NCBI GenBank assembly: GCA_019828595.1
Contig: JAHQRK010000012.1
Location: forward strand, 372,001 to 436,000
Origin: Aphanomyces cochlioides
Lineage: Eukaryota; Oomycota; Saprolegniomycetes; Saprolegniales; Verrucalvaceae
DNA length: 64,000 bases
Direction: 5' to 3'
Positions 10,304-20,973 of the stretch are shown here, piece after piece. Made by a program: the position numbers and the translations under genes. Every line of letters begins with the position of its first letter. Positions within the stretch are counted from its first letter, which is position 1. The notes under the pieces are model-generated. The model was not told the DNA's origin. It did not search any database and saw only the letters and a program-made list of their open reading frames with translations.

Positions 10304-13060
10304 CTACATGACCACCGCAACGGCGCCGGTGTAGGCACTTCCAGAGCATCGAGCAGACTTGAGCCAGCAGGTGCCGCCTTCAAAGTCCGTCCAGACAAAC
10401 AATTTGCAGTCTTTGTTGGCCTTGCAGTCGTCGCAACAGTGTGCTGGAGTCGCACGTTGCACCGATGCAATATCACTGCCGGGGTAGTCCATGCCGGTTT
10501 CCACACGACCGCACATGGCTGCCTTCTTTGTCGCCGCTCTGGCGCCAGCAACGATCGATTTCACACCAACTGCGTGCTTGAGCCAGCACGTGCCGCCATT
10601 GTAGTCCGTCCAGACGAACAAGACGCATCCGTCGGTCGCATCGCAGTCGGCGACGCACAAGTCTGGAGAACCGCGGCTGGTGCCTTTGATGTCAAAGCCA
10701 GGATAGTCGACATTGTCTTGAATGGGATTGTAAGTTGTGGGGAAGCTTGGGGCATTGGTGGTAGCGGCTGGGGTTGTCTTCTTGGTCGACGACTTGGCCC
10801 CAAGCGCGAATGATTTGAAGCCCAAAGTGCTCTTGAGCCAGCATGTACCTCCGTTGAAGGAGGTCCACACAAAGAGTTGGCAGCCTTCAGTGGCTTCGCA
10901 ATCGTCAAAGCACGATTCCGTTGAAGCGCGGAGTGTTGCCTTGAGGTCGTGGCCAACGTAGTCAGCATTGTCTTCGATGGCGTTGTATCCTTTGTGGGCT
11001 GCCGAGTTTGTGGAGCAGGGTGCGGCTGTGGTTGTGGGAGACGAGGTAGTTGTCACGGGGGACTTTGTGGTTGTGGCAGGGGATCGAGTGGTTGTAGGAG
11101 TTTGCGTACTCGTGGCAGGTGACGTTGTCGTCGTAGTTTGTGAAGTAGTGGCAGGCGATTTAGTGGTCGTGCCGGGGGAGATGGGGGTCGTGCAAGGGGG
11201 TTTCCAAGTGGTGGCTGGGGAGGCGGTGGTAGTTGGGTGGGCAACGATCGTCGAACGAGGTACAAGTGTTGTGCTTGGCGATTGCGTCGTAGATGGAGAC
11301 GTCGTCGTTGTTGATGGGGAAGCGGTAGAAGTCGATGGAGACTTGGTGGTCGTGCAGGGAGACGATGGTGTTGTCGAGAGTGGTTTTGTAGTTGTCGATG
11401 GGGATTGAGTGGTGGTGCTTGGGATTTGAGTAGACGTAGCTGGGGAGTTAGTAGTTGTCGATGGGCTCGTGGTGGTCGGAGCCTTGGACGTCGTGGTTGG
11501 GGAGTTAGTCGTGGGCGCCAAGGTCGTTGTGGTGGTGGGAGTTTGGTTTGTCGTGGCTGGAGAGTTGGTGGTTGTGGATGGCGTCTTGGTAGTCGTGGGA
11601 GGTAAGGTAGGATAGCCAGACGATATGGCTTGAAGTGTGGTGGTGGTCGTTGGGGAAAGAGTAGTCACACGAGGAGTTTGAGTTGTTGTCGCTGGGGACT
11701 GAGTCGTAGTCGGAGTGGGTGTCTTCGTTGTCACGAGAGGGGTCGACGACGTGGTGGTTGGCGTACTAGTTGACGTAGCAGGAGCAGTCGTCGTCGTGGA
11801 TGGAACGACGGTTGAGGTGCTAGAAGCCTGAATGGTCGTCGTTGGCGAGTTCGTCGTGGTAGACGGAGTTGCTGTCGTCGTTGTCACAATGGGAGCAAGA
11901 GTGGAGTAATCCGGTGAACTCGTGGTGGTCGGAGCTTGAGTCGTCGTCGATGGTGAACTTGGAACGACACCGTCACTGGGACACTTGATGTTACTACTCT
12001 TGAGGTCTTGCACAATTGCACTCATCATGATGCCCGAGTTACCACATCCACCACAGTTGTGCAGCGCAACGACCAAGTTATCGACGGAGCTGATGACAGG
12101 CGAGCCTGACGATCCGCCTTGGGTGTCAAGCATGTACGACACGGACTTGGCGTTGCCGCAGCCAGAAGTAACGTCGACTTGGGTCAGTACACCAGCGGAA
12201 CTGTCGTCAACCTGCGCCGCGACGTGCTTGGGCCATCCTTTAGGGTACCCGATGAGGAAGACAGGTTCTTTCAACACGGGAGCAGCTTCTCTGGCTCGCA
12301 GATAGCCGTACTTGGCAAGGGAGACGCCATTGACGAGGTTGAGTTTGACCAAGGTGTAGTCCAAAGTCGGGCTGGTCGTGATAAAAGACACGCTTGTGGC
12401 CACGACGGTGCCCTTGCAGCCGAGTTGCACCGTGTTCTTTGGGTCGTCGCAGGTAGCACAGTCGGCTTGGAGCTCCACTTGGATATCCCCGGCAGTCGCG
12501 GCGTCAGGGATGCAATGGTTGTTGGTGAGCAAATGCCCTAGGGATCCCCAGAGCCACCCAGTGCAGATTTCATCGCCACCGATGAACAATCGAGCGACTG
12601 GGAGGCCGATCGTCGCATACGATGGAGCGCACGCACTGCCGACAGAGTTGTCGGCACCGCAAATGCTTTCGATCTGCGGCACCTGCTTCCCAAAGACAAC
12701 AGAGTCGACAACGAAGGCTGGTGTCTTGGAAGACGCCGTCGCAGGAGGTGTGTACTGAAGAGTCACGTTGGCACTCAAGATGACCTCGGACGAAAAGTTG
12801 GCACGGTTGTTGGCGCTTGTGTAGACCAAAGGGGATGTCGTCGAGTCGCCGCCGATGATAGTAAGGCGAGCACCATCAGGGAGTGCCAAAGACGCGAAGT
12901 GGAGCGAGACAAATGTCGCTCCAGACTTGGCAATGACAGTCGAGAAGGCGGTATCGGCAGCGCCTTGGACCGAGTAAGTCGTGCGGCTCAACTGGACCGG
13001 TGACTGAGACGCAAGGACTGATGCCACGGCGGCAAGAGCGCAGATCACGGCCGCCAACAT
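10304..13060 (-). CDS. secreted trypsin-like protease with mucin linker and three PAN/Apple modules
   Basis: Single exon, 918 aa from the ATG at 13060 (the frame runs further upstream but without ATG). MLAAVICALAAVASVLA is a clear signal peptide. The protease part has His182 in LLTNNHC, Asp234 in LDYTLVKL and Ser318 in QGGSSGSPV, the S1-type triad, with a CTGWL entry strand and several Cys pairs. From about residue 375 to 690 the chain is almost only Thr, Ser and Pro (TTTKSPSTTT units), a mucin-like stretch open to O-glycosylation. Three PAN/Apple-like modules follow, each with DxxGxD, six-residue Cys spacing such as CxxDCxAxxGC and the ending FVWTxxxGGTCWLK. PAN modules of oomycete CBEL-type proteins bind carbohydrates. 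The protein is probably secreted or bound to the cell wall and could act on host or wall material. No TATCCGGATA motif is seen upstream. Confidence 0.85.
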   Translation of the reverse strand: MLAAVICALAAVASVLASQSPVQLSRTTYSVQGAADTAFSTVIAKSGATFVSLHFASLALPDGARLTIIGGDSTTSPLVYTSANNRANFSSEVILSANVTLQYTPPATASSKTPAFVVDSVVFGKQVPQIESICGADNSVGSACAPSYATIGLPVARLFIGGDEICTGWLWGSLGHLLTNNHCIPDAATAGDIQVELQADCATCDDPKNTVQLGCKGTVVATSVSFITTSPTLDYTLVKLNLVNGVSLAKYGYLRAREAAPVLKEPVFLIGYPKGWPKHVAAQVDDSSAGVLTQVDVTSGCGNAKSVSYMLDTQGGSSGSPVISSVDNLVVALHNCGGCGNSGIMMSAIVQDLKSSNIKCPSDGVVPSSPSTTTQAPTTTSSPDYSTLAPIVTTTTATPSTTTNSPTTTIQASSTSTVVPSTTTTAPATSTSTPTTTSSTPLVTTKTPTPTTTQSPATTTQTPRVTTLSPTTTTTLQAISSGYPTLPPTTTKTPSTTTNSPATTNQTPTTTTTLAPTTNSPTTTSKAPTTTSPSTTTNSPATSTQIPSTTTQSPSTTTKPLSTTPSSPCTTTKSPSTSTASPSTTTTSPSTTQSPSTTLVPRSTIVAHPTTTASPATTWKPPCTTPISPGTTTKSPATTSQTTTTTSPATSTQTPTTTRSPATTTKSPVTTTSSPTTTAAPCSTNSAAHKGYNAIEDNADYVGHDLKATLRASTESCFDDCEATEGCQLFVWTSFNGGTCWLKSTLGFKSFALGAKSSTKKTTPAATTNAPSFPTTYNPIQDNVDYPGFDIKGTSRGSPDLCVADCDATDGCVLFVWTDYNGGTCWLKHAVGVKSIVAGARAATKKAAMCGRVETGMDYPGSDIASVQRATPAHCCDDCKANKDCKLFVWTDFEGGTCWLKSARCSGSAYTGAVAVVM

Positions 13061-13490
13061 GAGTGCAACAGAGCGCAACTTTCGGAATGAGCAATGTCGA
13101 CGGTGTGGTTGGTAAAAGCAGCTCGGCCTATCCTCCTCTACCACCTCGTTACCGCCTGCTGCGTTCTTTCAAGTGCTAGAGGATCTGGCCAAGTGTCGAG
13201 ACTCGGCGAACGTCATGCATGCTGACTAAGGCTCACGAATCGTGTTTCCACGTTCCAAACTGCTGAAGTGAACGACGTACGTGCTGAGCACTCCCTTCAG
13301 CGGCATGATGCGCGGAATTATCCACCACATAGTTGACAGAATCCGGGGTCTCCTAAGAGACAACGTGACACGAAGAAATCAACTGCGTGGGACAATTCTG
13401 CGCTTGTGTTTGTGTTGCTCACGATGGGGACCGTGCGCGACGATAAGTTGGAGTTGTTCCAAGCTTTGTGAGGAGTAGAGGAACTGTAAG
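13061..13490. other. intergenic between protease and retroelement
   Basis: About 430 bp. It must hold the protease promoter. The last five bases (GTAAG, 13486-13490) are the left copy of the retroelement target duplication. No gene seen. Confidence 0.4.
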
Positions 13491-13753
13491 TGTAACTGGG
13501 TGTAGAGGATATCAGGCACGTGTGAACTGCGGCTGAAGTGTAAGAGTGAATTAAAGTTAAAGCAACCTAAGTCTCATTCCTGTCTTGTTTCTCGTTGGCT
13601 ATCGCACAGCCTCACTAGGAGCTTCAACTTCTGTGGCCTCCCAAGGCCAGTCGTTCACACAGCAGAGCGCGGGGAACCGCTACTGCAGGGCGCCAGGTCA
13701 ATGCACAGACCGCGCCCTCATCTTATGTACCTGCCAGACATGGCACGGCTACA
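13491..13753 (-). repeat. 3' LTR of the Gypsy element
   Basis: Nearly identical to 20072-20333. Eight internal single-base differences were counted and all eight are transitions. The U3 end shows TGTAGCCGTGCC and the U5 end GTTACA. Confidence 0.92.
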
Positions 13754-15108
13754 TCCTCCCACACTTAGGGCGAAAGCCCGTAAGCTTTGCAGAGATGCCT
13801 CCCTCGCTGGGGGTAATCCCTTCACAGTCCCGTCTGAACTGGAACACGAAGAGGTCGATTACGAGTACACGCCGCCCTCGCCCGATCTGGGCAATCGCGA
13901 GCAAAGCGCAGCGCCGGCGCAGGGGCGCGCCAAATACCTTGATAACCTTTGGATCCGTGAGGGCCAAACTCGACTTGGCGGTGGTGTCCATGCGCGGTGT
14001 CAGGCATCCGACACAGGATGCGATCTGACCTTTGATCAAATGCCAGGCTTCACAGCCTCTCGCAGTGGCACGCCCGATCCGGGCAAGTTTCGAGATTTGT
14101 TGGCGCAATTGCCTTCTCGCCTGCGCGGCGATTCAAAAAGTGATTTTGCGGCGGGGGTTGCCTTTGCAGTGACTTTGTGGGAAACCTGCAACCCGTCATC
14201 GTCGATATGGCCGAATGGCCTTCGATCCGACAAGACCAGCGCCGCTTTGGTGGTATGCGCGCGTTTGTTCCTGTTTCTCCCTTGCGGGATGAATCTAAAT
14301 TTGAGTACGTGGCCATCTGGGCCAACCGAATGCTGGCGCGTATTTCGCTCGACACCACGACGTGGCCCCACATCTACGCTAAGTTCCAAGAGCGTGTTGT
14401 TAATTTTGCGCGTGAGCACCATGCTTGAAGGTACGCCTCGCTGCCGAGACCGTCGGAGCGATCGCTGTCGCGTACCAAAAGCTGAGAGTAGTCTATGTGA
14501 GTCTGGACCAAGGTCCGCTTCTCTCAGCCATGTGTTCGTAGGAGCCGCCTCCGAATTTTGCGCCAGGAGGCGATACTCGCGGCCGTGCTGGCCTCAGCGC
14601 TGCGCGACAATCCGCGCGCCGTCATCGCGCCCCTCGTTCTCGCTCTCGCTCGACCGAGCCTGAGGCGAAACGTTCGCGCCGAGAGGTGGGGCGTAGTCCG
14701 AGTCGGGACCGCCCGCGATATGCGCTGGACGAAGATCTGTACCAGCTGCGTGATGAAGTTGCGGAGCTGACCCGCCAACTTGGTCACTCCGAACAGGAGT
14801 TTGAAGGTCGGCTTCAGGACCTTCAAGACGAGCTCCAGACTGAGCGCGAGAAGCGTCGCGACTTGCAATCGCGCTTCGAGAAGATGTCGAAGCTCTGCGA
14901 GCAACACGCGGCGACCGCCGAGGGTTTGAAGAACTGGGCCCGCGCGATGGATGTTCACCGCAAATGTTTCTACAAGAAGAGCTCGGATCTCGAGCTACTT
15001 GTTGAGCGTCTCGCGAAGGAGAGAGATCATGTGGACGCGCATCTTCAAGCGCTCTACTCGAAGATCCAACAGGACTACGTTCCATTTGAGGAACTGAAGA
15101 AGGGGTAA
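13740..15108 (+). pseudogene. antisense accessory gene of the Gypsy element, C-terminal coiled coil
   Basis: This gene runs opposite to pol. A frame from the ATG in the LTR (13740) encodes a hydrophilic N-terminal part (PSELEHEEVDYEYTPPSPD) to about 14165; the reading then continues in another frame with MGNLQPVIVDMAEWPSIRQ and FEYVAIWANRML up to 14425, and in a third frame with VRLAAETVGAIAVAYQKL. A canonical 45-nt GTGAGT...TAG intron (about 14496-14540) then joins to an SR-rich stretch and a long coiled coil (DEVAELTRQLG, then heptads) ending at 15108. The frame changes near 14165 and 14425 look like single-base indels. Coding-like composition, a proper intron and a coiled coil argue for a genuine accessory gene; some plant Gypsy families have antisense ORFs near the 3' LTR. 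Function unknown. Confidence 0.5.
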
Positions 15109-16571
15109 CCGCATCCTGAGGTATGTGTCTCTTGAGCTTGCCCGTGTAGATGACGGGATGGATGTCCCAGTCATCGGGCAGTTCGAGCTCGTAGTCCACT
15201 GGACTAATAACTTTTCGAATAGGGAATGGCCCCAACCAAGGGCAGCGAAGCTTCGAAGGGCCGCTAGGTCCTTTCACGACTGACCGATGCACGTAGACTA
15301 GGTCGTTAAGCGAATACACATTTGTATTTCCTCGGTTGTGTTTGTTGGCCTGACGGGCCTGTTTCGCTTGGGCACTGGCGATATTCTCGCGTAGGCGCAG
15401 TAACAAGGATTCGCGCGACGACGCGAAATGTTCGACAGAAGCGGCTGTCCGCCGCGGAACGTCATCGGAGATTCCTCCCACACTTAAAACAGGACGGTTC
15501 ACGTCCGTGGGAAGCCGCATGTGCTTCAAATGCACCGCGTAGAAGGGCGTAAAGCCTGTTGACGCATGAACAGACGTGTTGTAAGCAAAACACGCTGTTG
15601 ACAACATGGAACCATGTTTTCGGCCTAGACAAGGCATAGCTTCGAAGGATGTCTTCGAGAACGCGATTCGCGCGTTCGGTCTGACCATCAGACTCAGGAT
15701 GGTCCGAGCTGGACATGTTTAACGTCGTCCCGCAGAGCGCGAACAGCGCTCGCCAAAAATGGGACGTAAACCGAGGGTCTCGATCCGAGACGATACTGGA
15801 CGGGAGTCCAAAATGACAATAGACGTTGTCAAAGAAAAGGCGAGCTGTCTGCTCCGCCGTGACGGATGCCTTAACAGGCAGCGCGATCAGGTACTTGGAT
15901 GCGCGATCGACAAGAGTGAAGATACCCGTATTGCCCGACTTGTCACTGGGCAAGCCAAAAATGAAGTCCATGCTGACGGACTCCCACAGTTCCAGTGGGA
16001 CGTCGAGGCTCTGTAGCGGAGCCTGTGAGTGTGGGGCGGCCTTGACGGCCTGACATACGCCACACGATGCGACAAAGCGTGCCACCGCCTTATATAGGCG
16101 AGGCCACCAAAATGAACGGGCGACGGACAGATATGTCTTCTCGCGGCCAAAATGGCCGCCGCTCGGGGTGTCGTGAAATTCACGGATGATCTCCGCACGG
16201 AGAGTCGGGTCGCACGGCACAGCCACTCGTGGGGCGTCCCCCGGAGTGACTGAATACCACAACAAATCGTCGTGGAAAGTGAAACGTCCGATCTGGACTA
16301 CCTTGGTGGAAAGCGATTTGCCAGCGGTAATGGCATCAATCGTCCAGAGAAGGGCAGGATCGAGGCTGTACGCTCCTCGAATGCGAGCAAACAAGTCCGA
16401 ACGGACTTCGGATAGGGCAGACAGGCAGGGAGGTTCCTCCTCCGCTGGACGGCGCGACAGCGCGTCTGAAATGACGTTGGTACGACCTGGTTTGTACTCA
16501 ACAGTCATGTTGTATTCCGCGAAAAACGCGAGCCACCTGGCCATCCGGTCAGAGATGTGCGGCGAGTTCAC
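14594..16571 (-). pseudogene. Gypsy integrase with C-terminal extension, frameshifted
   Basis: Two minus-strand frames, 16571-15462 and 15688-14594, together make the integrase part of pol. In order: the end of RNase H, the HHCC zinc region (CGVCQAVK after the GGHFGREKTY histidines), the DDE core with Asp in MDFIFGLP, Asp in SDRDPRF and Glu in DGQTERANR, a segment FAYNTSVHASTGFTPF, and a C-terminal SH3-like part (YSLNDLVYVHR, WLGPFPIRKV, VIYTGKLKRHIP). A long Ser/Arg/Pro tail follows that overlaps the antisense gene. The frame change lies around 15600-15690, so the core and the C-terminal part cannot be made as one chain without a restoring event. Confidence 0.85.
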
Positions 16572-18744
16572 AGCAGTCCGTAGGACGCGTGATCCGTGTA
16601 GACCGTAAACGGCTTTGAGCCGAGAAGGTAGATGCGGAATTTGACCAAGGCGTATTTCATCGCCAGTAATTCTAGGTCATGGACCGGACAGTTGCGCTCA
16701 GCAGCGCGCAGCTGCCGTGACTGATAGGAGACGGGTCGGTCACGACCCTCGTCATCCTTTTGCATGAGGCAGCAACCTATTGCTCGCACAGATGCATCAC
16801 AGACGACCGAGAATGGTCGATTGAAGTCAGGCAACGCCAGGATCGGCGCTTGCGTGAAGCTGACTTTGATGCCGTCAAAGGCATCTTGACATTCTTGTGT
16901 CCAATCCCACTGGACATCCTTCATTAGTAGCCGCGTCAGCGGCGTTGCGATGTCGGCAAAGTTCTTTGAAAACTTGTGTAGGTAGGTCGCAAGACCAAGC
17001 CAGCTGCGGAGCTCTGTCACAGTGGCCGGGACAGGCCAAGTTGTGATCGTGGTGACTTTGGCCGGGTCTGGCCGACATCCATTGATACCAACGTACTCCC
17101 CGAGTACGGCTATTTCTTCAACGCCAAACATACACTTCTGTAAGTTGGCATACAATCCTGCGTCTCGCAGCGTCTGAAAGACCTGCCGCAGGTGTCCAAA
17201 ATGGACTTGCACGTCGGTGCGATTCTCGTCTGCACGGCTATGCACGTATATGTCGTCGAAGTACGACGGCGCAAAGTCGCGCAGCGGGCGCAACTTCTGC
17301 GTGACCATTCGGTTGAAGGTCGCTGGGGCATTAGCGAGCCCTTGTGGCATCACCAGCCACTCCCACAGCATGCCCGATGGCGTCGAGACAGCTGTCTTGG
17401 GAATGTCACATGCGCGCATGAGGATTTGATAGAATCCATCGCGCAGATCGATCGTTGAAAAGATCGTCGAGCCACCCATGCTGTCAATGATGACATCTTT
17501 CCTGGGAATCGGCGTTTGCGCCGGGATGGTGGCTGCGTTCAGCTTGTTATAAGCATGAACGATTCGCCAAGAGCCGCTAGGCTTCTTGACGCAGAAGGTC
17601 GGACTCGAGTGTGGCGACGTACTCTCCCGTACGTGCCCCGCCTTCTTGCGTGCGGCGAAGAATGAGTCGATGAACTCGACTTGCTCACGTGGTAGTGGCC
17701 ACTGTCGAGTGACACACCACTTTGTCTCTGGCGTCAAGTCAATCTCATGACGCACGCCCTTGTCCTTGGGCAGTCTCGCGGGAACTTCCTCCGGGAAGAT
17801 ATCCTCGCATTCCTTCACGAGGGGGTAAAACGGGCTCGTTCGGAGCCTATCCCATACGCGAGAGTGTGCTGGCGGTGTCTCGCCAGCTACGTCCGGATCC
17901 TCCGCGGACGTCGTATAGAGGTCAATCTCATCGACACTCTGTATCACTGCGATACTGGTGATGCGCTGGGAGCGCAGAGCACTTCTAAACTCGGCAAAGC
18001 TCATCTCTTCGAGCTTGCATATTTCTTCAGTTGTCTTCGGCAGCTCAGTCAAGTCGCAAAGCGACAAAATGACATCTTCAACAAAGACGCGCCCAGACAC
18101 GGGCAGCGTCGGCATAAGACTGCGCTCCAACGCATCCTCTTCAACAATCACGTCTCCGTGCACTCGGTTCGTCGGTGCACTCGCGAAGGAGACTGTAAGC
18201 CCGGTCCGTTGGGCATTACTCTTGTACACAGGCAATCCAGTCCGTCGGGTGTTTGCCCAAGTGTTGTTGAAGGCCGGCCTGACGGCCGATATCTTCCTTG
18301 GAAGACATAGGACCGCCCTGGCGTGTCGACTTTCCCGTAGCCGGGAGCTGACGCAGCGTAGCTAACTGCTCATCGCCAGCTGGCGAGGGGATGGGCTCAT
18401 TACTCTCCATGCCCATATGGCTTTTGAGAAAGTCGGGGCCGACCTCATGGATGGTCTTGGCCCGCCAGTTTATGCAGGGCTGGTGTTTCTCCAACCAGCC
18501 CATGCCTAGGATGAGGTCCCAGCGCTCATCTAGGTCTATAACGAAGGAGTCTTCCAGACTACTGAACGTGCCAACCTGTGTTAACAGGCGCACTGATCTC
18601 TTGGGTGCGGTCACTACCGACCCATCACCCAACTTGACGCGCACAGTCTCAGTCAGAGACGTGCCGCTGTCGACCTCGGCATAGAGGTTCGCATTCTCTT
18701 CGTCTGTCGAGGGCAAAATTCTTCGACGCTCCACAGTCGATTAA
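16568..18744 (-). pseudogene. Gypsy protease, reverse transcriptase and RNase H, frameshifted
   Basis: The aspartic protease begins near 18744 with VLIDCGASKNF (DxGA type), then changes frame at about 18720 and continues as DLILGMGWLEKH. A further frame change near 18230 leads to the 555-aa reverse transcriptase/RNase H frame (18235-16568). This has FSTIDLRDGFYQI, the PQGLANAPATFNR block and the active-site box SYFDDIYVHS; RNase H follows with VVCDASVRAIGC and YTDHAS. One missing base after TDHAS breaks the link to the integrase frame, which overlaps by 4 nt. Proteins of this type copy the element RNA into DNA in virus-like particles. Confidence 0.88.
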
Positions 18745-18914
18745 GACTCGGAGCTTTCGGGAGAAGCCCTCCACGGGCATCTCGACATGCAGCATCGTAG
18801 TATGCTGTCCCAGTTGACACAGTAATGTGTCAGAGGCTAGGTTCTGACGAACAGGCGGTATGCCGGAACGCTCTTCATCAGAGCCTAGAGTTGTCCCAGT
18901 AGGTCGCCTCGCGC

Positions 18915-20042
18915 CTACTGGGAGTTCTCTTTCCCCTGGCGATGGCCGTAGCCACGCCCACGCCCACGATAGGCGCCACCGCGCGAGCGGTGTGGAGAGT
19001 AATTCGGGTTCTTCCTCGCCTGTGAAGGCTGAGGGCATTTTCTTGCGAAGTGACCAGTCTGGCCACAATTGAAACAGTGGCGCTCTTCACCAGAGGCCGC
19101 TTCCATTCGCGATATCTCCATGTCTGCTGAGACATCGGGGGATCCGCCGGAAGAGCGCGCCAAGCCGCGCGAATGTTCCGTGTTCAGCGCGATGCTGATT
19201 GCCTCATTGAACCTCTGAGGCTGCAAACGGAAAAGCTCGTCACGAGCTGGGCCTTGATTCAGGCCGTACATAAAGACCGAGACTCGACCGATCTTCGATC
19301 TTGTAGGAGATCTCGAAGGACCCGAAGATTCGATCACGAACTCCTGAATAGTCCCCTTGCCTTGTTTGGCTTGGTTGAACTTTGCGCGATAGCGCATTTC
19401 GACGTTCGAGTGAACGTACTGCTTCTTGAGTTGTTCAATCAAGGATTCGAACGTGGGGAAAGCCTCGTCGTCCAACATGTGAAGGTTGTAGGCCCAGTCC
19501 CGGGCCCGTCCTTGCAAGTTGGATAGCGCGAAAGCAACGCGTAATGTCTCGTTCGTTACGAGCTGGGCGCGAAGGGCGAGTTTCACTTCGGAAACCCAGC
19601 GGAACAGGTGCTCGTCCGCGGCACCGCCATATTTTGACACTTCGAGCTTCAGAGGTCGGTCACGCGATACTCTGGAGTCGATGAAGATGTCGTCAATTCC
19701 CGGTGAGGGGTTTTCGGATCGTCTGGCTTGGCTAGCCAGGTCCCTGTTGGACTCTTCAAGGCTGGCGATCTTTGCCGTGGCCTTCAACAGGTCTGCTTCG
19801 TAGAGCAATGCCGCCTCTTCTTGAGTACGTTGCGCAGCGGCATGGGCCGCTGACTGCGCGGTTGCTTCGCCATGCAGGCGGAAGCTCTCAATGACTATGA
19901 TCTGGTCTTGAGGGTTCACCCCACTGAACAATCCCCGAACGAAGTTCTCGGGGATCAAGCGAAGCAGCTCGGTCAGAGTAGCTTGCTGTTCGGGTGAGAA
20001 GTGGGAAACGTCGATTGTCGACGTCGCGGGCGCAGCGTCCAT
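18915..20042 (-). CDS. gag: Gypsy gag with CCHC zinc knuckle
   Basis: An intact 375-aa frame starting 30 nt inside the 5' LTR end. It has an N-terminal helical region, the central capsid-like part with GRARDWAYNLHMLDD and FESLIEQLKKQYV, and a single zinc knuckle CFNCGQTGHFARKC near the C-terminus, followed by a Gly/Arg-rich tail. Gag packages the element RNA. It ends before the protease frame, which is in a different frame and overlaps it, so gag-pol may need a programmed frameshift here. Confidence 0.9.
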   Translation of the reverse strand: MDAAPATSTIDVSHFSPEQQATLTELLRLIPENFVRGLFSGVNPQDQIIVIESFRLHGEATAQSAAHAAAQRTQEEAALLYEADLLKATAKIASLEESNRDLASQARRSENPSPGIDDIFIDSRVSRDRPLKLEVSKYGGAADEHLFRWVSEVKLALRAQLVTNETLRVAFALSNLQGRARDWAYNLHMLDDEAFPTFESLIEQLKKQYVHSNVEMRYRAKFNQAKQGKGTIQEFVIESSGPSRSPTRSKIGRVSVFMYGLNQGPARDELFRLQPQRFNEAISIALNTEHSRGLARSSGGSPDVSADMEISRMEAASGEERHCFNCGQTGHFARKCPQPSQARKNPNYSPHRSRGGAYRGRGRGYGHRQGKENSQ

Positions 20043-20071
20043 GGTACTGGACGAACTAGAGTGCTACCAGG

Positions 20072-20333
20072 TGTAACCGGGCGCAGAAAATATCAGGCGC
20101 GTGTGAACTGCGACTGAAGTGTAAGAGTGAATTAAAGTTAAAGCAACCTAAGTCTCATTCCTGTCTTGTTTCTCGTTGGCTATCGCACAGCCTCACTAGG
20201 AGCTTCAACTTCTGTGGCCTCCCAAGGCCAGTCGTTCACACAGCAGAGCGCGGGGAACCGCTACTGCAGGACGCCAGGTCAATGCACAGACCGCGCCCTC
20301 ATCTTATGTACCTGCCAGACATGGCACGCTTAA
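20072..20333 (-). repeat. 5' LTR of the Gypsy element
   Basis: Matches the left LTR over its whole length; its outer end reads TTAAGCGTGCC instead of TGTAGCCGTGCC, so the terminal TG has been damaged after insertion. The GTAAG target copy follows at 20334-20338. Confidence 0.9.
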
Positions 20334-20973
20334 GTAAGGCTCGGTGTCTTGTGCTTAACGAGGTGAGTTGGTTTGTCGGGCGGGGGGCGTGTATCTGCAA
20401 CAGGAAACAATAAGCTTTTCCCTTTCGTATGACGAGGATGTCGTTATGTTCTGCTCATTGGACGCAAATGAACCGGGATAGAGGATCGTCGTCGTGGTGT
20501 GCGCTTGTGTCATTATAACATAAAGAAGAGGTCAAATCCTTGGCCATAAATACTCCAGCTAGCGTTACTGTAGGAAGCTCATGTTTTGCTGCATACAGCA
20601 TGCACGCATATACTTACAGGCAGTCGTCGACACCGTCCAGGACCCAACCTGTCATAAAATAATAACTAATTTATGGAATTATAGAAAATTATATGGGAAG
20701 ATAGAACAAAACTCAGAGATTCCAAATATATATCGAACAAGCTTTGAAACATTATACCTTATTAATTACAATTAATCAAATTTCAAAATGTTTGTAAAAA
20801 ACAAGAAAAAATCTTTCAAATTTCAATAACCTTTTCAAATTAATAAATAAACGAAACTCAGTATAAATTATGAGAAAAATGTTCTAAAAACGAAAAACCT
20901 CCGCAACATTATAATTATTCGAAACTTATACTCCTCATTCGTTAGTGCATAAACCAATTTATCGACCTCTTCC

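Larger units (their letters stand above)
13491..20333 (-). mobile_element. Ty3/Gypsy LTR retrotransposon, full length but frameshifted
   Basis: A 6843-bp element transcribed on the minus strand. It is bounded by LTRs of 263 and 262 bp that begin TGTA and end TACA in the left copy, and by GTAAG target duplications at 13486-13490 and 20334-20338. A likely primer binding site, TGGTAGCACTC, starts 2 nt inside the 5' LTR, and a purine tract (GTGGGAGGA) precedes the 3' LTR. The gene order gag, protease, reverse transcriptase, RNase H, integrase defines the Metaviridae (Gypsy) type. At least four frame changes in pol make it non-autonomous as assembled. The 3' third carries a plus-strand (antisense) gene. 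Confidence 0.93.

Noticed and set aside
10968..11408. Plus-strand Val/Gly-rich frame
   Set aside because: It is the mirror of the Thr-rich mucin repeats on the minus strand.
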